Notes: generated by a model not told the origin, from the sequence alone. DNA of 64,000 nucleotides from Pyxicephalus adspersus (GCF_032062135.1 NC_092859.1:28827519-28891518); one strand, 5' to 3'. Counted from the first letter of the stretch, positions 36,531-48,899 are shown. Numbers and translations are program-made.

Positions 36531-37035
36531 ATTTACTAGCTGCATCTATAATTTTCATTGTATATGTACTAGTTGTCACATACGTCACCTATGATAAAAT
36601 AAAAAGAAACAAGAAGGACGGAACTAAGGAAGAAAGAAAAATTTGTCCTTTAGTTCACCTCCTGTCTGACTCGTGTTTTTTCTCACCCAGCCATTGTTCA
36701 CAGCTAATATTGCTCATATGTATAGTGCTGTATACAAATAAAACCCTGCTTATAAAACTTAATCTCCTGGCACAGCTTATTCCCTGTAGCACTGTACCGG
36801 GGACATTGTGCATGCACCGTCATTACCTCCTGTCACCTTGACGTGCCCGCCACTGGGAAGCAAAATAATATTTGGAATCAAATCTGCTTTGCGGTAAATA
36901 TAGCTGGCATTCGTCACATTACAAAGTGAAGTTACTATCTCTATTTGTTAGGAAGGATTCGGAAGGAAATCAGCTGTACCCTTTTAAATATACATAAACA
37001 GAAAAAATGAAGGTTAAATTGTGTCTGTAACTTGT

Positions 37036-37373
37036 TTAAAGCTACGTACACACGGCAGATTTTTATCGCCCGATAATCGGCATCGGCCAATTATCGGGCG
37101 AAAATCTTCCGTGTGTACAGTCGGTGTCGTCCATCGTCCGGACGACCGACCTGCCAGATCCACGGACGATGGACGACANNNNNNNNNNNNNNNNNNNNNN
37201 NNNNNNNNNNNNNNNNNNNNNNNNNNNNNCGCTCTCCCCCCTCCCCTCTCCATAGAGCATGAACGGTGCTGTATGTACAGCATCGTTCATGCATCTTGCA
37301 GCCCCTTGTCGTTGGAAAGGATCGTGAAAGATCCTTTCCAACGACAAAAATTGCAAGTGTGTATGCAGCTTAA
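37036..37373. mobile_element. Palindromic MITE, GCTACGTACACAC family, copy 5, with assembly gap
   Basis: The copy is flanked by TTAA on both sides (37036-37039 and 37370-37373), the target duplication expected for piggyBac-like transposition. Outside the gap it is nearly identical to copy 3, in the same orientation, 4.1 kb away. It lacks the 11-base duplication of copy 3. The 51 unknown bases (37179-37229) fall in the GC-rich centre. Confidence 0.9.
37179..37229. other. Assembly gap of 51 N
   Basis: The gap lies inside MITE copy 5. The matching interval in copy 3 (33076-33127) is 52 bases, so the gap length is realistic and the missing DNA is probably only the MITE core. Confidence 0.95.
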
Positions 37374-38258
37374 GTTACCCTGTGAGCCCATTGAAGAGTA
37401 GGCAGGTCTCTCCATGGAGGAGCTAGGGTACAGAGGGGTTTTTAATGCCCTGAGCCAAGATCAGTTTCTACAAACAGCGATAACTCTGTATTGTAGGAGA
37501 TATAACACGTTGGAAGGACTTAGCTAAGTCATCACAAGATAGACATAGCTTTGCCACCACACTAGCTGAATGGGTTGTCAGCTAGTTGGGTATTCTGAGA
37601 ATCTTGTGGTGCAGTGTTCATGGGCGAGGCTGCTTGTTATCTGTTCCAAAAGTGTGGTACATAAGTTTCCCACCCAACTATCATTAAAAAGACAACATGA
37701 ATCTATGAGCTATGGTATATTGCATTGAAACAATAAATCCTTTCCCCACACACTTATTGTGGAAATAGCTCATAGCTATTTGAGTTCTGTACCATGTTCA
37801 GGTATTGCCTTGACTCAGCACTAGAGAAGGAATCCATTAGGGACATACAATATGATATTCTACAAATTGGTTGGAAATCTTTTTACAGTCTGTGGCCCTG
37901 CTACCTTGAATTCCACAGTCCCAGTAACTCCCATACATTAGAATTCATCTCCACAGTTCCTTCCCCTTTCTTTGGCAGGAAGATAGGAGACCTAATCTGC
38001 TTGCTTGAAAAAGAGATAAAGACTGGGGCTTGCAGTCAGTAAAGACATACATAATTCAGCGGAAAGATAAAATGATCATTAGCCATTGTTTTCCCTCTCT
38101 CTTTTATATTCCAAATAGATACAGCCTGTGAGCACTTTTAACCTTTTCTCTGACGCAGAAATGCTATAACAGCTCTTCGTTTTAATCTTTTTCTGTGCTG
38201 ACATGAGTAGCACTATAAAGTTGCTGTAAGCACACAGCTTCTTCTTTATGGACACTAT
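37374..38258. other. Unassigned non-coding DNA
   Basis: No gene or repeat partner was recognised. Confidence 0.4.
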
Positions 38259-38481
38259 GGTCCTGATTTATTAAAGCTCTCGAAAGCTGGAAAGGATACA
38301 CTTTCATCAGTGAAGCAGAGTGCTTCAGCAAACCTGGATTGGATTCTTAAAAGTCATTTGCTATTTTTTAGCAAATGTTTTTAGGCCTGGACCAGATCCA
38401 TTCCAGGTTTGTTAGATCACCCAGCTTCACTGATGAAAGTGTATCCCCTCCAGCCTTGGAGAGCTTTAATAAATCAGGCCC
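38259..38481. mobile_element. Foldback MITE (CTCTCCA family), copy f
   Basis: Full length, from GGTCCTGATTTATTAAAGCT to AATAAATCAGGCC, with well-matched arms (GGATACACTTTCATCAGTGA and its complement CACTGATGAAAGTGTATCC). This is among the better-preserved copies. Confidence 0.9.
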
Positions 38482-39035
38482 ATTAGCTCAAGTTCAGACA
38501 CAAATTTGAGTTTTTGGTATTGTCAAGGCACCTTTTCTATACCTGAAAATTTTTAGGCTAATTTATTTTTTATCTTCAGCAGAACTAGGTAATAATATTA
38601 ACAAACCCTTGGCTTATGTGTGTTTAAGAAGCTTAGGACCAGTAGTAAGATGGTGCTAGAACAGAGGAACACTTTGTATGGCTTTTAGCCCTGCTCTTCA
38701 GTTTTGATAGGGTCATCAGCTGCAGAAAATAGCCAGGAAAAATATTTTCTGTTAATGTGGGATTCTCATGCTACCAACTCTGTATAAATTCATTCAAGAC
38801 ATGTGACAACAATATACAACAATATATATTATTTCAAAAAGCTGCCCCTTTTTATTAAAAGTCATCCATGACTTCCTGTTTAGTTACTTTTCCTTAGATG
38901 GATTGATGTAATAAGTCTGATGGAGACAAGAAGAAACATTAATTCAGTGTCTCCTACTTTAATGATCAGGCTGTAGAATGGGGACCTTTAGTTAGGTCAT
39001 AAGGTAAGTGACATTTGTAGAAGCTTGTCAGATAT

Positions 39036-39240
39036 GTTTGTAAACACAGCTAAGAACTGCACAGGAACCAAAAATGATTGTATTATCTCTGAGATGGCAT
39101 TGCAGTCCAAGACATACATGATGATTGTGAATGAACAAAGATGGAACCATCAGCTCGAAGAAAAAAGCAGATGTAAGTATCCTCTGGGGAACAGTGTGAC
39201 TATTCTGAATGTAACAAATACCTAGAAGTGTTACACATGG
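39036..39240 (+). repeat. Dispersed repeat family E, copy 2
   Basis: It aligns in order with 26171-26378 (see that entry for the shared blocks) in the same orientation. The 66- and 89-codon frames crossing it are by-products. Confidence 0.6.
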
Positions 39241-41638
39241 CTTAGCACACATGTTAACATGAAAAATATATCTGATGTGTTGAATGTTGAATGTCATGTT
39301 TGTCAGTAAAGAAGAAAAAAATTTAAAAAATAATAACTATTCATTTTGGGGGTTTTGATATCAGGGTGTGATTATTTTATAGAATCCGTTCAACACAAAA
39401 GGTGACATTTTCTCCATGGCCGTCCTTCTACCAGACATTACAGCATCTGAGAAGAGACTGTTTGCGCAGCAGCATGTAATTTATTGTCCTGTTATTCCAG
39501 TGTCCCATTCATTCTGTATACAGAACTCGTGTGCCCTATGTGTTCTGTGTCTCTATGATGACATCATGTTTCTGCTGAATTTAAACTACAGCAACCACAC
39601 TGAATCCTGAATACCAAAAATGCAACCAAGGTATGACACCCTGTTCTGTAAAAGATTAATAAATACCAAAAGTATAAAAAGATTTATCAAAGAATTGCAC
39701 AAATCTCCTCTTGTGTTCTCTTTCAACGACTTTGCAATCTCCAATGTCAGAAGTAATAAAAGTGGAACTCCAACAAGGCCAATCAAAACCTTTCACTTTT
39801 TTTAATGTAGAGCAAGAAATATTTAGAACATCGGACACGATTCTATAGGTGTCTGTGTCCTTGTTAGGGATGTTCAAATTCACTTCTTGTTATGTCACTT
39901 CTTGTTATGTCTTCTTATATCACCTAGACAAGAAGCTGGATGGTCCACTTTATTGGCATAATATAAATTAATAAGCCATAATAATGGAAAATGTGTATCT
40001 GGAACTTCCAATAAAAGCAATTGCCAATGTTACTGCACAAGAAGTGAGTATTCCTATGCAGGCATTTTTGTTTTCAGTTTTTAGTAAGCAAAAGAGTCAC
40101 AGCTGATGAAGCAGATTATGCTTTGGGAAAAGGGTTTACTTGAAAGCAGATTATGCTTTGGGAAAGAATGATTTAAATGCTTACTTGAAACTTATTTTTT
40201 ATGCACTTATAATGTTTGCTAGAACATTTAACTTACCGGGAAGAGTCAATTTCCTAACAGGGCCCCTTTTTTCTTTGCATGTCATAACCATTTCTGCTTT
40301 TGGGAACATCTACCCATTCCCATCACCTCCTTTTATGTAGCTGCAGGAAGTAACATAGAGAATACTAACAATGGTCATTGAAGTGTCAGCAATAAGACTC
40401 CTGGGGCTGCTGACATCTCGTCCCAAATGGCAGAGGATTTTGTTAAAATGAATGGTCTAGTGACAGGGTCTCTTTAATGCTAGCCATAGTTTTTCTTTAA
40501 GATGAATCACTAATAAGTTGATAAAACTGTTTATACAGTTTTAACTTGTAGAATTCAGAAATGACATCACTGACAAAGGTTTATAGAGCTGTGAGCTCCC
40601 AGCTGACCGGCGGATAAGTAGATGGATTACTGTGTGTTTACAGTGTTTAGTTCATCATACCCTGTTACAGAAGGCGATCAATAGCATACGTCTACTCTGC
40701 AACAATAACATCACATTGTAACCACTGAGGGGCTTATAAACCTTAGACTTCATTCTGAGATTTTGTTTTCACCTTCCGAGTATTTTTTTCTGCCACCAGA
40801 ATGTCATATATTTTTTTAATATTAAAGGATGCCTCCAAGTTTTTGTTAGCCAGAAAAATAAATCACAGGCCAAAACCTAATGAGGCCACAGTAGCAAGAT
40901 TGGGTTTATGTCTCATCACCTTCCATTTTTTACATCACATGTTTCATCACAAAACCATAAAGAAAATATATCTAAACCCACATGTAAAAATATAACATAT
41001 TGCAGTTTACTATTCTGTAAATGTCGTGGCTGTATTTGCTTTTCTCTTTTTTTAGGCCAAGTACATTTTCAGCAAGCTGATAAAAAATACCTGTGTTTCT
41101 TGCTAGAATTCCATATAAAAGAGAAGAAGTAGACTGATGAACACATCTCTTGGCAACTCTGCTTACTCCTATTAGCATATCCTTTGTTAACACATGAAAA
41201 TTGATGCACATCTGATTGGCTCCTGGTGCTGCTTCTTCATTTATGATCTCCATACTGAGGATTGGAATAGGATGGTCCCACATGAAATACTTACACTGCT
41301 TACACTGGGTGGGAGCTGAACAGGCATCATATACTATAGCACATATATTATTTAATTAAAATACATTGTTTAAAAAATTAGGAGAACGCTCAATTAATAA
41401 AGTTAATGAAATATCCTGGATTTCTTTCTGTCCAGATAGGTATTAAGAAACAATTTCACCTGCTTAGGTGCAAATAAAGCAACAAATGGATAGGAGAGGT
41501 AACAGCAAGCTAACCCCCATAGAGTCCTTGGTTTTATTTTTTTATTTTTCTCTCCTTTTTCATCCTCATATTTTTATCAGTCCTGCATTTTGCTAGTTCT
41601 CCTATCACTACTGTTATTTCTCCTGGTGCTGGCCAGGT
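39241..41638. other. Unassigned AT-rich non-coding DNA
   Basis: No gene. Two small tandem duplications are visible: CACTTCTTGTTATGT twice near 39881-39911, and AGCAGATTATGCTTTGGGAA twice at 40110-40164. The second looks like a recent local duplication of about 34 bases. Confidence 0.45.
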
Positions 41639-42116
41639 CATGAGGCCGGAGCGTGTTGACCGTTCCTGGATGACAAAGGCATTGATGCCATTGACTGGTC
41701 CCCATGTTTCGTTAACATAAATCTAACAAAAATTTACTGATAAACTGTGTATTGCTGCATCTGACTCTGCCAAGTAACACCACACATTGCCCAGGAGCTC
41801 ACTGGTCCTGACCATAATGCAGGTCTGGGAAGAGATACCCCAGGACATCATCCATCAATTCAACAGAAGCATGGCCAGACATTGTTGATGAAATTCACAA
41901 TTCAATCATTCTGTGATTTCAGTTCTTTAACTTCGATTTTTAGAGTGCTTTGGAATCCAGTTCCCAATGGGTCAACAAATTTTTTTCCAATTGATCGTTC
42001 TTACATCATTAGGTCCTCATTGAATTACACATTATATATAACCATTTTCAAGCTGGATAAGATGGTCATTGAGATCTGTTGTGATTTCAGTGTTCCCTTC
42101 ATTTTTTAAGCAGCCT
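41639..42116 (+). pseudogene. Tc1-type transposase relic 3 (C-terminal half and 3' end)
   Basis: The plus-strand translation contains FLDDKGIDAIDW (41660-41697) and, in another frame, QVWEEIPQDIIHQFNRSMAR (41820-41879). These are typical C-terminal segments of a Tc1 subfamily found in fish and frogs. In that family they flank the SPDLNPIE catalytic motif, which is unreadable here. The downstream text to about 42116 (CATTGAGATCTGTTGTGATT and CATTTTTTAAGCAGC) looks like the family's 3' untranslated region and terminal repeat. The 5' half and left terminal repeat are missing. It is inactive, and its motifs differ from those of the other Tc1 relics here. Confidence 0.8.
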
Positions 42117-42329
42117 AGAAGCTATACAAATAAAAAATAATAAAAATAACAAAACTGGCACCCAGATATTACATTTTGTATTACGGAAATGTTCCATTTT
42201 ATACATTCCCATTATCTGGATAAATAGTGTCATTTTAATTTACTGGCTTTCACCCAGAAACCATCAACACTTAAGTAGTCTCAGAGTAATAGATCTTTTA
42301 GATTAACAGCTCTTTTATCATGTATCCCT

Positions 42330-42580
42330 AGAGATCTGCACGCCTTGTTTATAAGTATACAAGAGCTTGATTTATACATTATTGTTTTAGCTTAGCGCAT
42401 TCGCTCTTGATTGACGGCTCGCGTTAACACAACATACATTTCTTGATTATAGGATATTCTACTACAAAGATGTGTCCTTCTCTGCTTTGTAATTACAGCT
42501 TAATATCTTTATTGCTGCAAAATATCAATCATTCCCTATATTCAGCTGATGTTTTATGACCGATAAGGGAGTTGAATGGG
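42330..42580. promoter_or_regulatory. Candidate conserved non-coding element
   Basis: The block is repeat-free with preserved CpGs (TTAGCGCATTCGCTC, GACGGCTCGCG) and a TGATTGACGG site that resembles Pbx/Hox half-sites, plus several TAAT cores. No convincing coding frame is present. The call is by texture only. Confidence 0.27.
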
Positions 42581-42777
42581 ATGTGGGGTTTACAATGATA
42601 ATCTCAATTCACTAAGCAATAAAAATCCCTATTATTTTCAATAACTGTTATCCTCCAGCCAAGTGAGAAAATAGGAACTAAATAATAACAGTCACATTGC
42701 TGAAAATATTTTTAATATTTCCTAATTACTTAATGAAAATAAGAATAAGATTTTCAATTATAACATAAACAATATAG

Positions 42778-42853
42778 TGAGGAGCCGCGGACCACTAATT
42801 TTTTTGTGTGGACATCTAGTGGTCCGCAGACCACAGGTTGGGGACCACTGCTT
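42778..42853. mobile_element. hAT transposon terminal fragment
   Basis: The fragment ends GGTCCGCAGACCACAGGTTG then GGGACCACTG. Reverse complemented, this begins CAGTGGTCCCCAACC, a terminus typical of hAT (Charlie-like) elements. The two GGTCCGC / GCGGACC blocks form a short palindrome. The other end and the transposase are missing, so the target duplication cannot be checked. Confidence 0.65.
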
Positions 42854-42859
42854 TAGACA

Positions 42860-43511
42860 ACCCTAGTTCTAAAACTAGGAAAATGCAGGCCTATGTGTTC
42901 CTTTTGGGCCTATCAGCTCCTTAAATGTGGTGCAGCATGTCTAGCATGTTATGGCCTGGGTCCATCTGTGAGAACTTTATAGAGCAACAGTTACAATTAC
43001 TTTACTATTACTGGTGGTAAGATATTTATTTTCAGTTTTTTGTCTATTTTGCCAAAATCCACCTCAACATTCAAATATGCCATTGTACAAGTGGTGGTGG
43101 GGGGTCATACTTGATGCTTTTAATAATAATTTTCAAGTTGACTACCAATGGATTATCTCTGTGACAATATTTTCTGGACTACTCATGTGCTGAATAATGT
43201 TACTTACTGCCTAGAGTTTGCTTAGACTACCACTAAACAAACAAGAATTTTAACATTTTTTTAATGCAAAGATTAATGTAAAATTTTAGGTAATTTTATA
43301 TTTTTAATTTGGTTTCTGTGTCATATTTTAATCACGTTATTTAGGTATGTCATCTAGTGGCTGTATGTATATCAGGCTGTGCAATTATCTGCTCATTTAC
43401 ACCAGTGATGCTGGGCCTTGGTGCTGACAAGGGAACTTGCAGATATTGCATTGCTGGCGCAAAGGTGTGTAAAGTTCTGCATATCAGGAGCATTTGCTGT
43501 TTTCTACCTAT
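42860..43511. other. Unassigned AT-rich non-coding DNA
   Basis: Nothing recognisable as a gene or repeat. Confidence 0.4.
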
Positions 43512-43751
43512 TAGGGCCCATTCACACATACACATTACATGTGTTAAATGCCACCCTAGTGCATTAAAATGAACACAGGTTTTAGCATACCATAATGCTT
43601 GGCTATGCAATACTATGCTGAAATAAATGATAGAGGTGGATCTTTTGGCCTGCTGGTTTTTTGGCAGCCTATTCAAATAACTGGACTCTCAGCTTACATA
43701 ACATGTGTTAATGTAAAGCACCAGAACAAAAAATGTGCATGAAGCCCTAGC
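43512..43751. mobile_element. Probable MITE, AGGGCCCATTCACAC ends
   Basis: The left end AGGGCCCATTCACACATACA and the inverted right end AGGGCTTCATGCACATTTTT are similar, and ACATGTGTTAA occurs inverted inside both ends (43535 and 43700). It is about 240 bases and non-coding. No second copy lies in the window, so the family is not confirmed. Confidence 0.5.
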
Positions 43752-44609
43752 AATAAATGCAAAATGGTATGTCTCAGAGCAGGTTTCCTGATGGGAACAT
43801 TGGACTGTATAATGTCTTTTGGGACATTCCTGACTTAAGGAGAACTTCTTTGTTGTATTATTCCACTTCTAAGACTTCTGCAAACTCTTCCTAGCTTATG
43901 GAGTTCTGCTCCTGCTTCACAATTTTCAATGAGGAGGCCACACATTATGCGGTTTGCAAACTTCAATATCACTAATGCATCCCAAAATGGCCAGTGAGAA
44001 CATTACATCATGTCGACTTTTCAAAATAGTTATAAAGCCTACAGAAAAAATACTAAAGAGGAAGTAGAAGCTTTCCTTTACTAGACAAACTAACAACACC
44101 ATAGGAATGACTTAGTAGTGGTCCCCAGAATACCGTCTTCCCTACTTCCAGGGCAATGCAGATGGACAGTGGAGCCATAGCAGCTTGGGTACTGGACAAA
44201 AGTGAATCACAAATGAAATGGCCTAGTTGTGTTAACAACTCAAGCCTGAAATTAATTCAGTTCTTTGTCAACGGTCTTTGCCCTCACACCTAGGATACTT
44301 ATTTTATGTAAAGCAAAGACCATTGATTTGTACTGCATATAAATTGCAGCGTTTAATAATGAAGGATGGCAACAACGTGCTACATATAACAAATAACACA
44401 CAAAAATCAATACGGCTTTCCCTATAGACTGTTACCTAAATCAACCAGCTTTGCAATTCGACTCATAATACTTTGCATGGGAAATGCATACAATGAAAGA
44501 ACAGTTTTTACAAAATTATGTCAGGCTCATGGAACATTCATGGATTCCAGTGGAAATAGTCCCTTTGATCTATTTGCCATGTGAGAAAATTCTGTCCATA
44601 TGTAGATTT
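43752..44609. other. Unassigned non-coding DNA
   Basis: No gene is supported. Confidence 0.4.
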
Positions 44610-44790
44610 AGGTCTGCCCACAGTTATAGTGGAGTTGCTGACATAAAGCGTAGGACTAGGTATAAAGCACTGAATACATTTACTGGTGGAGAATCAATTA
44701 TTGCCATTAAAACACATGGACCTAGAAGATTCTCCACCAGGGATTGTTTCAGTGAATGTCATATTCACTGCATTATAAATAGTAGTTAGC
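44610..44790 (+). repeat. Dispersed repeat family D, copy 2
   Basis: Positions 44697-44780 (TTGCCATTAAAACACATGGA, CACCAGGGATTG, CATATTCACTGC) align to 21435-21518. The upstream GAGAATCAATTATTGCC is shared with the inverted fragment at 59.46 kb. The 101-codon frame crossing it is not a recognisable protein. Confidence 0.55.
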
Positions 44791-47700
44791 GTTCTTTGTG
44801 TATGTGAAACAATATGGCAAAAATAGAATGGATCTAAACTCATTAACTAAAATCACATACACCTTTATTCATTTTAAAAGTTGCCTTATTCTTGCCTCTT
44901 ACCTTCAAAATACTTTAAGAATGGCCATCCTGCCCTCAGCTCAATGACATATGTTAATTTTTGTACAGGCTAAACCCTTTATAATTAGAGTGTTTCCAAA
45001 ATAATTGTATTCATAGTTTTGTATGCAGCTAAGGAGTATTTGTAAAGAAATAATATAAGAAAATGATATTCTTCATCATCAAACTTCTCCCCGCAGTGGT
45101 ACCCGATGCAAGTGTTGGCTTATGATGTCATTACCCAAGCCTTTCACCCTATACAACATCTCCTTTATTTTATCCCACTTACCTTTCTTTATCCCTTTAT
45201 CTGCTTCTTACCTTTCTAATCTTTCTTTCCTCCCTCCCTCCCGTCCTTTCTCCTCTCTCTCACACACAACATATCCTCCTCCATACACCCTCTCCCTTTC
45301 TCCAACTTTCCTCCTCATTAGTAGTTTGGATTTTTTTTCCTTTAATAAATACTGCAGTAAGAAGTGATGTGTTTACAGTTTGCATTGTATTCCTTGATAA
45401 ACAGACAAGAGTCCCACAATAAAACAATCAGTCACAGAGTGGTAATAGTCCCATTCTTTCCTGCTACCTCCATCCATCCATCAGTTTCTGATCTGCGCAG
45501 TTTTTCCAACATCTGTTGCTGAGATTACATAAATAAAATGTAATTAATTTCTTATATTATTGGTGAGGCATAAATGGCTTGTAATTATAACCATATTTAG
45601 CACAGATCTGAGTGATGATGAGGCTGGAATCAATACTGACTCTCTTATTAATGATCTCTATTTGTTACAGGGAGAAGTGCGTGTCCAGTTTAACCCCGAT
45701 CAGTCAGGCTTGTAATGAGGGAATAAGGTCATAGCCATTGATGTCCCTTTATGGACAGCTAGTGTAAAGTGTAATGATTAAAGAGATTCTTGGGGAAAAA
45801 ACAACTATTAAACTGTAAAGAATTTCTTTTAACTTTTTTTCCTGCCACCCCCTTCTATACGGCTGCCTAACAGTCAGATCAAAGACTCCCTTTTACAAAG
45901 CAAACCATTATTTTTTAATGGTTAATATATATGTCTGGTTAAAGCCTTTTTAATGTTTTGAATAGCATGTGAAAGTCTTAGAACTCTCTCAAGAAAGTCT
46001 AAATTTTATTAATTGCTATGTCCCTACTGGGAAGATTTGCTCTCTATATTGGTCTTGGTGACAGTTGTTTCTGGTAGATAAAGTGATTGAAAAGCCAACA
46101 TTTTTCATTTGTCACAGTGACAAAAGGTGATGGGAAATCAGACAGGGACACCATTTGTGGTGATATATACCCATTCTGCAGCAGAATACTATGATTGGAT
46201 TTGTTTACATACACAAGCCATTCATAAATGATGAAGAAGGATGAAAGACAAAGCTTTTTTTGCTTAATTTTTTTGCAGGTTAAAATGTACATTTTAGGTC
46301 ATTAAAACCATCTTTAAATTCTTCAGGTTCAGTTCTTTCCAAAAACCCGTGGTTTGGTGGATCTTTTACAAATGTACAAGGATGAGCTGAAGAATTAGTG
46401 TCGGGCTCGGCAGTGAAGGGGTTATAGACCTGTCCATACACAGCTTCTTATTTCAGTGTTTGGGGTGCTGAAGTTATTTCACTAGGCCGGTCCAATAAAA
46501 TGGTGCAATCATTCAGAAAGGGACAAAAACAATGGTCATGAATAAACACCCAGTAAGTATAAGTTGGAATGACTCCGAATCCATACTTCCTAGGTATAGC
46601 TGGACAAGCTTCTAAGAGCAGAACAGGTAAAATGCTGCACTTAGCTATAACTTATCAAGATAAGCTTACTGTATGGTGTGCTGCCATATCATCCTCTCTT
46701 TCTTAGTGGCTTTCCAGGCTTTGCAGTAACAGCTCACCCAGATCCAGCAACTACAGCTATAGCCAATGGGGGGCATCACAGATTTAGGTGTGGACAATTT
46801 GTAAAGTACCATCACTACATAGGAGGCAGTCATATCATATCAGTACAGCTGCAGGCTCAAACTACCTTAAATTGACATTTCAGTTTTTGGTTAAATTTCA
46901 AGGTTTTTACCACCTGACAGTAACTTTTTATATGTCACATACTCTATGGGTGAGATCTGTGCACTGCACATCTGTTGTGACTATTATGGGGGCTTCCGCC
47001 ATTGCTTCTGGAATTTTTGTGATAATATGACGGGACGCCATGGTGGGCAGGAACATCAAAATCCCCTAGTCATACAGCAACAAAGCTGAAAATATTGTAT
47101 AAAGGTCTCCCAGTTTAAGTAACTACAATAAGTCTTCAGCTCACTAAGCTAGACCTATAACTATTGGGTGCATTAGTCCCTTTAAATTAAATTTCTTCTT
47201 AAATGTCTACATGTTGACTAAGCCATATTTTGGCTGTGATAGTTGGTGTGTTCCATAAAATATAAATGTTGTTTAGATATGTGTTCATCTCTATCTAACA
47301 TGTGTGGATGGCTGTTTACACTCCTGGATTACTTCCATTGTCACATCACTGCCAATTTCACACTGAATTCATACTGCAGCCTTATAGAAACAATTCATTC
47401 ATAATTAGAATGAAGGAAATATGAACTTATTCAAAGAGACAGATGGGTTTCCCTTTATGACTCTGCTGTAATAAAGCCAAGGTCTTTCCGTTTTATTCTG
47501 GTTAAGGGCTAAGGTAATAAATGCTTTAATACAGAATTAGTGTACGTACTGCATCTTTTGTACCTTTTGGTAAAAATCATTTTACTCCATGGCAAAACAC
47601 ACTAAAAATGCAATATGTGATTAGTGCTTCATTTAAAGTGCCAAATAAAGCAACATACTAAAAAAAATATAAAAAATATAATTATGAATAAGCTTAATAC

Positions 47701-48899
47701 ACAGATTAAAGAGTATATATAGCCCAAACTTTTTATTTTTCATTTCAGTAAAGTAGGAAAGTGTAGGGAAAGGCTGTACCCCACTTGTTGGTACAAATGG
47801 TGGGGTAAATCTTCCCAATAAGGTAAAAAAATTGATAGGGTCCAATCCTTTTCTTTTCAATCCAAAATAGGTTTTGTCTTGAAACACACTTTAAGTAGAT
47901 GGAGGGGAGCTATTTTTTCTGCCAAAGGTGGACCATGCCTGGGCAGTATGTGTTATCATAGATGGTGTGAGTTACACATTAGAGATGGTTGTCACTCCCT
48001 AGCAAAACCCTGAACAATGACCCTCAGGCACTATTTCAATTGATGCTGCAGATGTAAAACTAAACTCCAGGATAAGCAAATATTGTCTAAATACAAACTC
48101 TGCTGCTCTCCAGTCAATGATGGGCTGCTACAGTGCTAAACAGCTAAAGCTTTCCAACTGGAACCATTCTGGTTATTAAGCCGCAAGATAACATTGGACC
48201 TCTAAGGGTTAATACAATCAGTTTTTCGTTCAGATACTTCCACGCAGGTGGCCCAGTTTTCCCTACTGCGCAGCCCTGTCCTATATATGATTTGTCACTA
48301 CCCCCTCGCTTTTCTATTACAAGACAAGCATTTCTGTGAAACCCTCTTTTATTATGTGTTCTTATTTTGGGACTTTTGTTTTTCATTCTGCTTTCAGAAC
48401 ACTATAGCATTACAGACCCTCCTCACACAATGCTGTATCTGTCTACTCAACACTCGCTTTTATTTATTTATTTATTTTTTAGATTTTCTTCTTATTCTGT
48501 GTGGTACAAAAATAATGACGAATAATTGCACAGGCGGAACAAAGTCGTCTTAATGAGTTACTTATTTTGTGCAATGCCTGTTTTCACACCAGAATCCTTT
48601 GTATATAATTAGAAGGGAGACATCTGAAAACACACGAGGGAAATGTCAGTCTGGTGTGTAATTAGGTGGTTTATGTTTTATTGACAGTGACGGGACACTC
48701 ATTGGATATTTGGATGGCCACCTATGATGACCTGACAATGGGTGTCTAAGTAATCTTTGCAGGAGAGAATTGGCACCGCTTACAGGGCAGCTATGGATTT
48801 TTTTTTTCAGCTACCTTCAGACAATCTTATTAATGCATGTCAAAGCCCCAAAAAAGCAACGAAAAAACAAAAAAGCTGCACTGGCTAGTACAGTCACCC
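44791..48899. other. Unassigned non-coding DNA with several possible regulatory blocks
   Basis: No gene. Positions 45160-45320 are pyrimidine-rich (CTTTCTTTCCTCCCTCCCTC) and produce a spurious 81-codon frame. Positions 45360-45770 and 48440-48780 are repeat-free, with TAAT cores (GTGTAATTAGGTGG, GTAATTAATTTC) and evenly mixed composition, and might be conserved elements. Positions 47636-47895 have TTTAAAGTG and CACTTTAAG edges, suggesting a decayed MITE. Confidence 0.35.

Noticed and set aside
36443..36841. 132-codon plus-strand frame, Lys/Glu/Arg-rich at its start
   Set aside because: The charged part is a by-product of the homopurine tract and the rest has no recognisable domain.
37021..37401. 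126-codon frame and three other frames on both strands crossing the N gap
   Set aside because: They lie in a palindromic MITE, and about 17 codons of each are unknown bases. Symmetry creates open frames on both strands.
44484..44789. 101-codon plus-strand frame
   Set aside because: Most of it lies in repeat family D, and the aligned copy at 21.4 kb is read in a different, unrelated frame.
45122..45367. 81-codon Ser/Leu/Pro-rich frame
   Set aside because: It is a by-product of a pyrimidine-rich tract.
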